From positions 62,001-126,000 of the forward strand of contig NZ_QJRH01000066.1 of NCBI RefSeq assembly GCF_003254545.1: 64,000 nt of DNA, given 5' to 3'. Below, piece after piece: positions 9,449-20,016 of the stretch; the first letter of the stretch is position 1, and each line of letters begins with the position of its first letter. The position numbers and the translations under genes were made by a program. The notes beneath the pieces are model-generated. The model had not been told where the DNA came from, ran no database searches, and was given only the letters and a program-made list of their open reading frames with translations. The stretch comes from Flavobacterium tistrianum (GTDB taxonomy: Bacteria > Bacteroidota > Bacteroidia > Flavobacteriales > Flavobacteriaceae).

Positions 9449-9527
9449 AGTGATCAGTGTACAGTTTTTTAGTGTTCAGATTCAAACTTTGAGCCTACTG
9501 AATACTACAAACTGAACACTGAGCACT
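9449..9527. repeat. Large imperfect inverted repeat between cysS and yidD
   Basis: A left arm at 9449-9479 (starting AGTGATCAGTGTACAG) and a right arm at 9498-9527 (ending CTGAACACTGAGCACT) are complementary over about 30 positions with a few mismatches, around an 18-base loop. It could act as a processing or termination signal, but lacks a T run. It resembles dispersed flavobacterial repeat hairpins. Confidence 0.75.
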
Positions 9528-9548
9528 AAACTAACTGGTACAAAAAAT

Positions 9549-9797
9549 ATGTTTTCAAAAATTCTGATATATCCGTTTGTATTGTTAGTCCGTTTTTATC
9601 AGACTGCCATTTCACCTTTTACACCGGCTGCTTGCAGATTTGAGCCAACTTGTTCAACATATATGATTCAGGCATTGCAAATTCACGGATTGTTTTATGG
9701 CGGTTATTTAGGCATTAAACGCATTTTGAGTTGTCATCCTTGGGGAAGAAGCGGTTACGATCCTGTACCAGAAAAAAAATGCAACCACAAACATTAA
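9549..9797 (+). CDS. yidD: Membrane protein insertion efficiency factor YidD
   Basis: An 82-residue protein with the full YidD signature: [24 protein letters not shown], written here in parts as [11 protein letters not shown], then [11 protein letters not shown], then [15 protein letters not shown]. It has three conserved cysteines and an N-terminal amphipathic segment. YidD helps YidC-dependent insertion of inner-membrane proteins. The gene lies between cysS and lgt, 64 bases before lgt, and is probably transcribed with it. Confidence 0.95.
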   Translation: MFSKILIYPFVLLVRFYQTAISPFTPAACRFEPTCSTYMIQALQIHGLFYGGYLGIKRILSCHPWGRSGYDPVPEKKCNHKH

Positions 9798-9861
9798 CTT
9801 TTTAGAAAGCGGTACTTTACATTAAATATTTACTTTTACAGCTATATAAAAACATTTATAC

Positions 9862-10794
9862 ATGACACACGCCTTAAATTTAGTTTGGAATCCTTCTGAG
9901 GGAATCAACTTAGGATTTTTTATGATTCGCTATTACAGCTTAATGTTTGTAATTGCTTTTGGTTTAGGATGGTTCCTAATGAAAAAGATGTTCGAAAGAG
10001 AAAACGAATCAATTGAAAAACTAGATTCTTTATTTGTTTGGACCGTTTTAGCCACTTTAATAGGCGCTCGTTTAGGTCATGTTTTCTTTTACGATTGGGA
10101 ATATTTCAGAAATCATTTACTTGAAATTTTCTTGCCGTTTAAATTTGAACCTGAATTTCAATTTACAGGTTTCCAAGGATTAGCAAGTCACGGAGCCGCT
10201 ATCGCAATCATTGTTGCGATGTATTACTACAGTAAAAAAATATTAAAACGTCCGTTATTATGGATTTTAGACCGTGTTGTAATTCCTGTTGCAAGCGGTG
10301 CAATTTTTGTTCGTTTAGGAAACTTCTTTAACTCTGAAATTATTGGTCACGAAACTACTTCTGCATTCGGAATCCGTTTTCTTCATGACACGTTCAGCAA
10401 AGCCGAAGCAGTACAAAAAACAGGTATTGCAGACCCAAAAGAAGCTTACAATGCAATCGCAACTGATCCAAAATTTGCAACATTATTAGCAGAAGTGCCT
10501 TCTAGACACCCTACTCAACTTTACGAAGCGATCTGCTACGTTTTTGTATTTGCTATTTTATACTTTTTATATTGGAAAACAAACGCTAGACTTAAATCTG
10601 GACTTTTATTCGGATTGTTTTTAGTTCTGTTATTTGTTGTTCGTTTTATTGTAGAGTTTGTAAAAGAAAGCCAAGGTGGTTTTGAGAGCGAATTAGGCTT
10701 GTTTTCAACAGGACAATGGCTAAGTATACCATTTATCATTATCGGACTTTTCTTTGTCATTAGAGCACAGAGAAATCCTTTAGCTGAATCATAA
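9862..10794 (+). CDS. lgt: Prolipoprotein diacylglyceryl transferase
   Basis: A 310-residue polytopic inner-membrane enzyme that transfers diacylglycerol from phosphatidylglycerol to the lipobox cysteine of prolipoproteins. The family signature is visible as GLASHGAAIA and FVRLGNFFNSEIIG, followed by SRHPTQLYEA, and about seven hydrophobic segments can be counted. An insertion of about 30 hydrophilic residues (DTFSKAEAVQKTG onward) between the signature and SRHPTQLYEA is usual in Bacteroidota. Several lipoproteins in this window (lipobox LGSC at 55.8 kb, FSCS at 63.1 kb) would be substrates. A strong hairpin terminator follows. Confidence 0.96.
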   Translation: MTHALNLVWNPSEGINLGFFMIRYYSLMFVIAFGLGWFLMKKMFERENESIEKLDSLFVWTVLATLIGARLGHVFFYDWEYFRNHLLEIFLPFKFEPEFQFTGFQGLASHGAAIAIIVAMYYYSKKILKRPLLWILDRVVIPVASGAIFVRLGNFFNSEIIGHETTSAFGIRFLHDTFSKAEAVQKTGIADPKEAYNAIATDPKFATLLAEVPSRHPTQLYEAICYVFVFAILYFLYWKTNARLKSGLLFGLFLVLLFVVRFIVEFVKESQGGFESELGLFSTGQWLSIPFIIIGLFFVIRAQRNPLAES

Positions 10795-10812
10795 GAATAT
10801 TTCAATTCATAA

Positions 10813-10845
10813 AAAATGCCCAATATTTGAAATATTGGGCATTTT
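10813..10845. terminator. Bidirectional terminator between lgt and the PagL-like gene
   Basis: AAAATGCCCAATATT (10813-10827) and AATATTGGGCATTTT (10831-10845) form a 15-bp perfect stem with a three-base loop. A and T runs on both sides suit termination of both convergent transcripts. Confidence 0.85.
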
Positions 10846-10849
10846 CTTT

Positions 10850-11464
10850 TTATAATTGATACGATATACCAAATTCGATATTCTTTGTATTATATCCCGC
10901 ATTACTGCTTCCTAAACCAGCATTAGAAACATGCCTTACGCTTGGGCGAATATCAAACTTTATTTTATTATAACCAACCGTAAAACCAAGCGCTAAAACA
11001 TCGGCAAAAGCAAAACCTTTAGACATTCGTTCCGTTTCTGTATCTGTAATCATTGGTCCAATACTTCCTAAAACATAAAACGAAAACATTTTACCAACAG
11101 GCTTACGAACTAGAAAGCCACAATTAAGTACATATTCGCGAACATCTTTTAACTGTATATACTCGTCTCTTTTTTGCTGATAATTGGGCGTTTCAGGCTT
11201 AACAAAATAGAAATTCAATAATTGATGCTCAGCAAAATTAATCTCAGGTTGGACTAAAATCTGATATTGAAAACGTTTTGCTTCTTTTACCTTATAATAT
11301 ATCTGAACTTTATAAAAGTGATTTGTAAACGTATAGTTTCTATTACTAAATTCACTTCCAAAACCATAATTAAAACCTATACTGAAATTACTGCTTTTTT
11401 CTTGCGCTTTAAGATGCATTGTAGCAAATAACACTACAATAAAGAATATTCGTTTTGAAAGCAT
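10850..11464 (-). CDS. PagL-like lipid A deacylase / acyloxyacyl hydrolase family barrel
   Basis: A 204-residue exported outer-membrane protein when started at MLSKRIFFIVVLFATMHLKAQ, which gives a clear signal peptide. The frame stays open further upstream, but that part crosses a terminator and the end of secDF. The C-terminal region contains RHVSNAGLGSSNAGYN, the His-x-Ser motif of PagL-type lipid A 3-O-deacylases, followed by a terminal beta strand ending in Tyr-Gln-Leu. In Pseudomonas PagL, as I recall it, a catalytic Glu follows 14 residues after the His; here that position is Asn. Activity is therefore uncertain and membership rests on the His-x-Ser region and the barrel pattern. It is convergent with lgt. 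Confidence 0.7.
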   Translation of the reverse strand: MLSKRIFFIVVLFATMHLKAQEKSSNFSIGFNYGFGSEFSNRNYTFTNHFYKVQIYYKVKEAKRFQYQILVQPEINFAEHQLLNFYFVKPETPNYQQKRDEYIQLKDVREYVLNCGFLVRKPVGKMFSFYVLGSIGPMITDTETERMSKGFAFADVLALGFTVGYNKIKFDIRPSVRHVSNAGLGSSNAGYNTKNIEFGISYQL

Positions 11465-11494
11465 AATGTGGTTTTGGTTGACACATACAAACAT

Positions 11495-11530
11495 AAAAAA
11501 AAGATCCAGCTTTCGCTGGATCTTTTTTTT
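11495..11530 (-). terminator. Terminator downstream of secDF
   Basis: GATCCAGC (11503-11510), loop TTTC, and GCTGGATC (11515-11522) form a perfect 8-bp stem flanked by eight A on the left and eight T on the right. It lies 16 bases beyond the secDF stop and can terminate in either direction. Confidence 0.9.
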
Positions 11531-11546
11531 ATAATTAAAACAGTAA

Positions 11547-14537
11547 TTATGCTTTATTATGCTTGTCTTCGATAGTGTGCTTCTCATCACTTGAAATCGT
11601 GTCAACCAATACTGGCGTAGCGATAAATAATGAAGAATAAGTACCAACGATAATACCAATTAACATTGCGAAGATAAATCCTCTGATAGATTCTCCACCG
11701 AAGATAAACATCGTTAATAATACGATAATCATCATTAATGAAGTATTCAATGTTCTAGATAATGTAGTATTAATAGAAGCGTTTACGATATCTTCGAAAC
11801 TTCCTTTACGGTTTCCGATGATAAACTCTCTTACCCTGTCAAATACAATTACCGTATCGTTCATAGAGTAACCAATTACAGTCAAGATCGCAGCGATAAA
11901 GTGCTGATCCATTTCCATGTGGAATGGCATGAATTTGTAGCATAATGAATAAACTCCTAATACGAAGATTACGTCGTGAGCAACAGCTGCAATCGCACCT
12001 AATGAATATTGCCATTTACGGAAAGATACCATTAAGTATAAGAAAATAACTGCCATTGCACCAAGAACTGCCCAGTAAGAGTTAGTTTTAATATCCTCAG
12101 AGATAGAAGCTCCAACTTTAGACGCTTGCAATACACCTACTTTTTTACCATCAAATGAGTTGATGAATTTATCGTAAGTTGTATTTGGGAAATACTTCTG
12201 TAAAGCAGCATATAATTTTTGGTTTACTTCCTCATCAATAGCAACACCGTCTTCTTTAATTTTATATTTAGTAGTGATTTTCAATTGATCATCATCACCC
12301 AAAATTTTAGCCTCAACCGGAGTACCGAAAGCAGCAGATAATTCATCTGAAACTACAGTCGCATCAACTGGTTTTTCGAATTTAACTTGGAAAGTTCTTC
12401 CTCCAACAAAATCAACACCTTCATCTAATCCGTTAACGAAGAAGATAGAAACTAAACTTACAACAACTACAATTGAAGAGAAGATGTAAGTGAATTTTTT
12501 AATCTTAATAAAGTCAAAGTGGAAGTTTGTAAACCAATTTTTAGTAATGTTTGTAGAGAAAGTTAAATCTCCTTTTCCTGCAATATTTCTGTCAATGAAA
12601 ATTCTAGCAATAAAGATAGAAGTAAACAATGAAGTTACAATACCAATTAATAATGTTAATGCGAAACCTTTGATAGGACCTGTTCCGAAAATGAATAAGA
12701 TAGCCCCAGTTAAAACGTGAGTAACGTTCGCATCAATAATAGAACGCATTGCACCATGCCATCCGTAAGAAGCTTGAACTGCCTCAGAAAGAGATTTACC
12801 TTCACGCAATTCCTCTTTTGCTCTTTCGTAGATAATAATGTTCGCATCTACCGCTGTACCTAATGTAAGTACGATACCTGCAATACCTGGCAATGTTAAT
12901 ACAAAACCAAAACTTGCCATAATTCCGAATAAGAATAGTAAGTTTAATAATAAAGCAAGATTTGCATACCAACCCGCTTTACCATAATAGAATACCATCC
13001 AAACACAAACTAATAAGAAACCTAATACAGAAGAAATTGTACCTGCATCAATAGCTGCTTGTCCTAAAGATGGACCAACAACAGTTGATTGGATAATATC
13101 TGCAGAAGCTGGTAATTTACCTGCATTTAATACGTTAGCTAAATCTTTAGTTTCAGCTACGTCAAATGAACCTGTAATCTCAGATCTTCCTCCAGCAATA
13201 GGACCGCTTGTTACACCTGGAGCAGAATATACGATATCATCTAATACAATAGCAATGTAGCTTTTTTGAGCAAATGCTCTTCCTGTCAATTCTTCCCAAA
13301 CTTTAGCACCTTGGCTGTTCATTTGCATAGAAACAGCTGGTTTACCCATTTGGTCAAAAGTATCTTTAGCGTCAGTTACAACACCACCACTCATTGCTGG
13401 GTTATTGTCTCTGTTTCCTTTTAAAGCATATAATTCAACAGCTTCGATATCAGCTGCGCTTTTAATATCTTTAGCTTTAGGATCTTTTATAGTTGTTGGC
13501 TTGCTCCATACAAATTTTGCATAGTGTTGATCAGCAGCCAATAATACTCTAATTTCCGGTCTTTTGAAATAATCATTGATAGCAGCAGTATCTTTAGGAG
13601 CAAAATAACCTAAAACTGGTCCACCACCCTGAACGATCATTTTATCAAATAAAGGATTGTTTCCTTTTTTAACATCAGAAGAATCTTTAGCATCTGTTAA
13701 TAATGCATTTAATGAATCTTTAGCAACTGTTTTAGCTTCAGTCTTTTTAACTTCAGTTTTCTTTAAAGCTTCGTTTGCAGATACTAAGAAATTACCAATT
13801 TCTTCAATTTTGAAAGTTTCCCAAAATTCTAATTGAGCTTTTCCACCTAATAATTTTTTAATTCTATCAACATCCTTAGCACCTGGAAGCTCAACTAAGA
13901 TTCTTCCTGTTTCTCCTAATTTTTGGATGTTTGGCTGTGTAACACCAAATTTATCGATACGCTCTCTTAATACTTTAAAAGCACTTTCTACAGACTCATC
14001 AACTTTTCTTTTGATAACTTTTTGAACTTGCGCATCAGACATTTGAAAGTCAACTCCACCTTCTCCTTGAAGACTTCTGTTAGCAAAAATATCTGGAGAT
14101 GCTAATCTTACAGTTCCTTTTGAATTTGCTTCAAAAGCTTCAAAAAACTTATTTAAATATGTTTTGTTTCCTTCTAAGTTTGCAGATGCATCAGCTAATG
14201 ATTTATTAAAAACTGGATTTTTAGAATTATTAGACAAACCTTTTAATACATCTTTAATAGAAATTTGAAGAATTACGTTGATTCCTCCTTCTAAGTCAAG
14301 ACCTTTATTAAGCTGTTTGTTTTTCACTTCATTGTAAGTGAAATCAGTAAAACCAAGATTTAATACTTTTTCTTTACCAATAGAATCTAAATATTTCAGC
14401 TCCTTATCAGGATTATCTCCTGCAAAAGCTTTAGCTTCACTTTTGACACCATTTGCCACAAAAGTGAAGGATAGTTGGTAAATACTTACCAATGCAAATA
14501 GAATTGCGAAAAATTTAATAAGTCCTTTATTCTGCAT
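11547..14537 (-). CDS. secDF: Protein translocase subunit SecDF (fused)
   Basis: A 996-residue fusion of SecD and SecF, the proton-driven partner of SecYEG that pulls exported proteins across the inner membrane. The SecD half starts with one transmembrane segment and has the GLDLEGGINVILQI motif, then a large periplasmic domain, then membrane motifs such as GIVLTLGTAVDANIIIYERAKEELREG. The SecF half repeats the pattern with GVDFVGGRTFQVKF and IGYSMNDTVIVFDRVRE. Fused SecDF is the normal form in Bacteroidota. A long Ala/Lys/Thr-rich stretch around residues 250-300 (KKTEVKKTEAKTVAKDS) inside the periplasmic part is a typical flavobacterial linker. The gene is transcribed alone. Confidence 0.97.
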   Translation of the reverse strand: MQNKGLIKFFAILFALVSIYQLSFTFVANGVKSEAKAFAGDNPDKELKYLDSIGKEKVLNLGFTDFTYNEVKNKQLNKGLDLEGGINVILQISIKDVLKGLSNNSKNPVFNKSLADASANLEGNKTYLNKFFEAFEANSKGTVRLASPDIFANRSLQGEGGVDFQMSDAQVQKVIKRKVDESVESAFKVLRERIDKFGVTQPNIQKLGETGRILVELPGAKDVDRIKKLLGGKAQLEFWETFKIEEIGNFLVSANEALKKTEVKKTEAKTVAKDSLNALLTDAKDSSDVKKGNNPLFDKMIVQGGGPVLGYFAPKDTAAINDYFKRPEIRVLLAADQHYAKFVWSKPTTIKDPKAKDIKSAADIEAVELYALKGNRDNNPAMSGGVVTDAKDTFDQMGKPAVSMQMNSQGAKVWEELTGRAFAQKSYIAIVLDDIVYSAPGVTSGPIAGGRSEITGSFDVAETKDLANVLNAGKLPASADIIQSTVVGPSLGQAAIDAGTISSVLGFLLVCVWMVFYYGKAGWYANLALLLNLLFLFGIMASFGFVLTLPGIAGIVLTLGTAVDANIIIYERAKEELREGKSLSEAVQASYGWHGAMRSIIDANVTHVLTGAILFIFGTGPIKGFALTLLIGIVTSLFTSIFIARIFIDRNIAGKGDLTFSTNITKNWFTNFHFDFIKIKKFTYIFSSIVVVVSLVSIFFVNGLDEGVDFVGGRTFQVKFEKPVDATVVSDELSAAFGTPVEAKILGDDDQLKITTKYKIKEDGVAIDEEVNQKLYAALQKYFPNTTYDKFINSFDGKKVGVLQASKVGASISEDIKTNSYWAVLGAMAVIFLYLMVSFRKWQYSLGAIAAVAHDVIFVLGVYSLCYKFMPFHMEMDQHFIAAILTVIGYSMNDTVIVFDRVREFIIGNRKGSFEDIVNASINTTLSRTLNTSLMMIIVLLTMFIFGGESIRGFIFAMLIGIIVGTYSSLFIATPVLVDTISSDEKHTIEDKHNKA

Positions 14538-14662
14538 TATTACTAAAAATTAATTATGTTTTATTTTTGTTTTTGTTTTAAAGTCCCATAAAATAAGCCC
14601 TGACATGATTTTTCAAAACAAAAAAACGAGATCACGAATTACCAATTTTTTTTTAAACCGAG

Positions 14663-14693
14663 CAAATATATAATTAACGAAAATATTAACCAA
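14663..14693 (-). promoter_or_regulatory. Candidate promoter of secDF
   Basis: On the minus strand TATATTTG (14663-14670) fits the TAnnTTTG -7 box of Bacteroidota, with a TTG (14691-14693) 20 bases upstream as a possible -33 element. This would give a leader of about 120 nucleotides. Such boxes are AT-rich, so this is suggestive only. Confidence 0.4.
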
Positions 14694-14713
14694 TTTATTT
14701 ATTAATTAATCTC

Positions 14714-14740
14714 AAAAAAAAAGCTGCAAAAGTGCAGCTT
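14714..14740 (-). terminator. Terminator of mdh
   Basis: AAGCTGCA (14721-14728), loop AAAG, and TGCAGCTT (14733-14740) form an 8-bp stem. On the minus strand it is followed by a T run (A run 14714-14720), 23 bases past the mdh stop. Confidence 0.85.
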
Positions 14741-14762
14741 CTTTTCTTTTTTGCCGTTTTTA

Positions 14763-15698
14763 TTATACTAAAATCGTTTTTAGGGCATCATTCATACTAC
14801 GAACTGCATCTGCACTTTTAGCAAATAATGCCTTTTCCTGATCGTTTAATTTTATATCTACGATTTCTTCTACACCGTTTTTACCAATTATACATGGTAC
14901 TCCTATACAGATATCATTCTGCCCATATTCTCCTTCTACAAAAACAGAACATGCAATCATTTTTTTCTGATCGTTCAAAATGCTATCTACTAAATAAGCC
15001 ACAGAAGCACCTGGCGCATACCACGCTGAAGTTCCTAGAAGACCTGTAAGCGTTGCTCCTCCTACCATAGTATCAGCTGCAACTTTTTGCAATACTTCTT
15101 CCGAAAGAAACTGAGATACTGGAATCCCATTATAAGACGCTAAACGTGTTAACGGAATCATCGTTGTATCTCCATGACCCCCAATTACCATTGCTGAAAT
15201 ATCATTTGCTGGTTTATCTAAAGCTAATGAAAGATACGTTCTAAAACGAGAACTATCCAAAGCCCCTCCCATACCAATAATTCTATTTTTCGGAAGACCT
15301 GTAGCTTTTAAAGCCAAATACGTCATCGTATCCATCGGATTGGAAACTACAACAATAATTGTATTAGGCGAGTACTTTAATACGTTCTCAGCAACTGTCT
15401 TAACGATTCCTGCGTTGATGCCTATTAATTCTTCTCTTGTCATTCCTGGTTTTCTCGGAATTCCTGATGTAATTACTACTACATCGCTTCCTGCAGTTTT
15501 AGAATAATCGTTGGTAACGCCAGATACTCTAGTATTAAAACCAGTATTTGTCGCACATTGTGTAATATCCAATGCTTTACCTTCGGCAAAACCTTCTTTA
15601 ATATCCAACAACACTACTTCGCTAGCAATTCCTCTATAAGAAATAACATCTGCACATGTAGCTCCAACATTTCCTGCTCCTACAATGGTAACTTTCAT
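14763..15698 (-). CDS. mdh: Malate dehydrogenase (NAD-dependent, LDH-like type)
   Basis: A 311-residue cytosolic enzyme of the citric acid cycle interconverting malate and oxaloacetate. The Rossmann motif VGAGNVGATCA starts the protein. GIPRKPGMTREELIG supplies the substrate-binding Arg pair, NPMDTMTYLA follows, and GGHGDTTMIPL contains the catalytic His. The spacing is that of the tetrameric, lactate-dehydrogenase-like MDH group common in Bacteroidota. The gene stands alone between gyrB and secDF, bounded by terminator hairpins. Confidence 0.97.
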   Translation of the reverse strand: MKVTIVGAGNVGATCADVISYRGIASEVVLLDIKEGFAEGKALDITQCATNTGFNTRVSGVTNDYSKTAGSDVVVITSGIPRKPGMTREELIGINAGIVKTVAENVLKYSPNTIIVVVSNPMDTMTYLALKATGLPKNRIIGMGGALDSSRFRTYLSLALDKPANDISAMVIGGHGDTTMIPLTRLASYNGIPVSQFLSEEVLQKVAADTMVGGATLTGLLGTSAWYAPGASVAYLVDSILNDQKKMIACSVFVEGEYGQNDICIGVPCIIGKNGVEEIVDIKLNDQEKALFAKSADAVRSMNDALKTILV

Positions 15699-15741
15699 AT
15701 TTTTTACTTTATCGGTTATTAATTTTGTCTATTCTTTAAAA

Positions 15742-15789
15742 AGACAATTCGTTTAATTGTCTAGTAAATTTAAACAATTAAACGAATTG
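15742..15789 (-). terminator. Composite hairpin between gyrB and mdh
   Basis: A local hairpin (15742-15749 with 15755-15762, AGACAATT/AATTGTCT) precedes a T run on the minus strand. The segment 15745-15760 is also a perfect 16-bp complement of 15774-15789. The two foldings compete. Either could terminate gyrB transcription upstream of mdh. Confidence 0.65.
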
Positions 15790-15808
15790 AAATTATTAAT
15801 TTTTCATT

Positions 15809-17806
<1,998 letters not shown>

Positions 17807-17885
17807 CTATATACCCAGTAAATTACGACCTAAAGCACTTAAGTTATTAACACAATTGTCTGAAAAACCAAAAAATAATTAAAAT

Positions 17886-18085
17886 TAAATTCCAATTTCT
17901 CAAATTACAAATTCCAAAAATGGAAATAACATAAAAAGCGATGCTTTTAAAATTCCAAAAATCAAATTCCAAATTCCAAAACTCAAACATACATTAAAAT
18001 AAAAAAACCGAAACACATTTTATGCATTTCGGTTTTCTATAACGGAATCCAACTTGGAATTTGGAATTTAAAAATTTTGGAATTT
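17886..18085. repeat. ATTCCAAA/GGAATTT repeat tracts in the gyrB-asnB gap
   Basis: The 341-base gap upstream of gyrB contains ATTCCAAA-type units (17888-17982) and the inverse GGAATTTGGAATTT units (about 18052-18085) on either side of a terminator hairpin. The two groups are complementary and could pair over a long distance. The same module occurs near 49.37 kb and, unusually, inside the sugar aminotransferase gene near 36.12 kb. Apart from these repeats, the terminator and the gyrB -7 box, I see nothing in this gap. Confidence 0.75.
18001..18036 (-). terminator. Terminator of the asnB paralogue
   Basis: AAAACCGAAA (18004-18013) and TTTCGGTTTT (18027-18036) form a 10-bp stem with a 13-base loop. 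On the minus strand the stem ends in a T run, 55 bases past the stop. Confidence 0.8.
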
Positions 18086-18090
18086 CACCC

Positions 18091-19707
18091 TTAAGCAATC
18101 ACAGTAGTTTTTACAGTTTCAAAATTTCCGTTTAAATGGGCAGCATTTGCTCTTCCGCTCGGATCTTGGTTTTCTTGCCATTTTGGAATCCATTTACGAA
18201 CTGTTTGTGCCGCGCTGACCTGCGGATAGAATTTATGGAAAATCGATCTGTATAAGTACGCTTCTTTCGTTGTTGGTGAATTATATGGAAACTCCGCACT
18301 CGCTCCGGCCATTTGCTCGTCTGTTACTTGCGAGGCACAATATTCAATTAGTTCATCAACCCAATTATATCCAACTCCATCCGAAAATTGTTCTTTTTGA
18401 CGCCATAAAACTTCTGAAGGTAAATATGGATCTTCTGGAGTATCAAAAGCTTTTCTTAAAATGTATTTTTCAACGCCATCATAAGTTTTTGGCTGTTTTT
18501 CTTCAGTTTTAATTCGAATTGCAACGTCTAAAAATTCTGTATCTAGAAACGGAATTCGCACTTCTAAACCATTTGCCATTGTCGTTTTATCTGCACGTAG
18601 CAAATCGGCTGTAAATAGTTTCTGTACTCTTTCTATAGTTTCATCTTGAAACTCTTCTTCCGATGGTGCATTTCTAAAATACAGATGTCCTCCAAAAATC
18701 TCATCTGCTCCCTCTCCAGACAAGATTACTTTTATTCCTTGATCGGCAATAGCTTTTGAAAGCAAATACATAGGAACACCAGATCTAACCGAAATGATAT
18801 CATACGTCTCGATATGATAAATTACTTTTTCTAAAACCTTAACACCTTCTTCTACAGAAAAATGAATTTCATGATGCTCAGTTCCTAAAAATTCAGCTGC
18901 TTTTCTTGCCACAACATTATCAGGGGCATCAGCATCCAATCCGATAGAAAAAGAATGCAGTTTTTCGCCTTTCTCTTTTAGCAATCTTGACGTAATTGCC
19001 GAAATTAACGAAGTATCTAAGCCTCCTGACAACACAACCCCCAAAGGCACTTCTGCCAATAAACGTTTGCGCGTTGCCTGAATTAAACTTTCGCGAATTA
19101 ACTCTAAATCTAATGGCTGAGTAGCATTTTTATGATCTTCGTATTCTGGACGATAGTATTTTACAAAACCTGTTTTTGCTGTATAATAATGTCCCGGAGG
19201 AAAAGTAGAAAACGATTTGCATTGGTCTGCAATTGATTTCATTTCTGACGAAAAATAAATTCGCCCTCTTTCATCCAGACCATAATACAAAGGTTTCACA
19301 CCAATAGGGTCACGTCCAGCAATATATTTATCACCATCGATTACAACAAAGGCAAAATCTCCATCCAATTTGTTACAGAAATCGTATCCAAATTCTTCGT
19401 AAAGATGAACAATTACTTCTGAATCAGATTCTGTTCTAAAAGTATGATGCTTTAAAACTGTATTTTTAAGCTCTTTATAATTGTAGATTTCACCATCATG
19501 CACCATCCAAGCTTTACTAGTTCCTTGAATTGGCTGTTTCCCCGAATTAAGATCAATAATTGATAGGCTCTCATGGCAAAGTATACTGCCATTTTCCATA
19601 ATATGAATATCGCTTTCATCAGGTCCGCGATGTGACATTCTCTCAGAAAGTTCTTTTACAAGCTTGGGGTCTTTTCCTTTGCCAATAACGGCTAACAATC
19701 CAGACAT
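18091..19707 (-). CDS. Asparagine synthetase B paralogue lacking glutaminase residues
   Basis: A 538-residue protein with the full AsnB layout: an N-terminal Ntn glutaminase-like domain (about 1-190) and a C-terminal ATP-dependent synthetase domain. The synthetase half looks intact: PP-loop SGGLDTS (227-233), GEGADEIFGG, TTMANGLEVRIPFLD. The glutaminase half is altered at decisive places. Cys2, the nucleophile, is Ser (MSGLLAVIG). The Arg of HERLSIVD that holds glutamine is Ser47 (HESLSIID). The oxyanion Asn of NGEIYN is Asp71 (HDGEIYN). Asp of the ESD motif is kept. It therefore probably cannot hydrolyse glutamine and may use free ammonia, or ammonia delivered by a partner. A canonical asnB lies 309 bases upstream on the same strand. 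The product could also be something other than asparagine. Confidence 0.88.
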   Translation of the reverse strand: MSGLLAVIGKGKDPKLVKELSERMSHRGPDESDIHIMENGSILCHESLSIIDLNSGKQPIQGTSKAWMVHDGEIYNYKELKNTVLKHHTFRTESDSEVIVHLYEEFGYDFCNKLDGDFAFVVIDGDKYIAGRDPIGVKPLYYGLDERGRIYFSSEMKSIADQCKSFSTFPPGHYYTAKTGFVKYYRPEYEDHKNATQPLDLELIRESLIQATRKRLLAEVPLGVVLSGGLDTSLISAITSRLLKEKGEKLHSFSIGLDADAPDNVVARKAAEFLGTEHHEIHFSVEEGVKVLEKVIYHIETYDIISVRSGVPMYLLSKAIADQGIKVILSGEGADEIFGGHLYFRNAPSEEEFQDETIERVQKLFTADLLRADKTTMANGLEVRIPFLDTEFLDVAIRIKTEEKQPKTYDGVEKYILRKAFDTPEDPYLPSEVLWRQKEQFSDGVGYNWVDELIEYCASQVTDEQMAGASAEFPYNSPTTKEAYLYRSIFHKFYPQVSAAQTVRKWIPKWQENQDPSGRANAAHLNGNFETVKTTVIA

Positions 19708-20016
19708 ACTAATTTATTTTTTATTTTATTCTAATGAAGGAGCCTTAAATACGCTGTACATTAAAAAATCATTAAAATTTCCGCTTAAAAGCAAAACTAA
19801 ATATTATTTTCTGCTTTCCTACATTTTGCATCCTAAAATTTCATGGTTTAACTTTTATTTCCACGAAAGTCAAACATCAAATAAATTTTAATCGATTACC
19901 AAAACTTTTTATTTTAACATATTGAAATACAGAAACTTTTTTAGACAAGAAAGACGCTCTCATAAAAGAACGTCTTTCGGCAATATATATACTAATTCTA
20001 AAAATTAAACTCTTAA
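19708..20016. other. Intergenic region between the two asnB-type genes
   Basis: This 309-base gap holds a hairpin (GAAAGACG at 19949-19956 with CGTCTTTC at 19971-19978) without a clear T run, about 40 bases past the canonical asnB stop. A TAGTTTTG on the minus strand (19792-19799) could be a -7 box for the paralogue. No small gene or repeat was recognised. The gap suggests the paralogue has its own promoter. Confidence 0.5.

Noticed and set aside
11465..11659. N-terminal extension of the PagL-like gene into secDF
   Set aside because: It crosses the secDF terminator and secDF coding sequence; the internal ATG gives a proper signal peptide.
18091..19707. asnB paralogue as a pseudogene
   Set aside because: The frame is uninterrupted and full length, and the synthetase motifs are intact; loss is confined to glutaminase residues.
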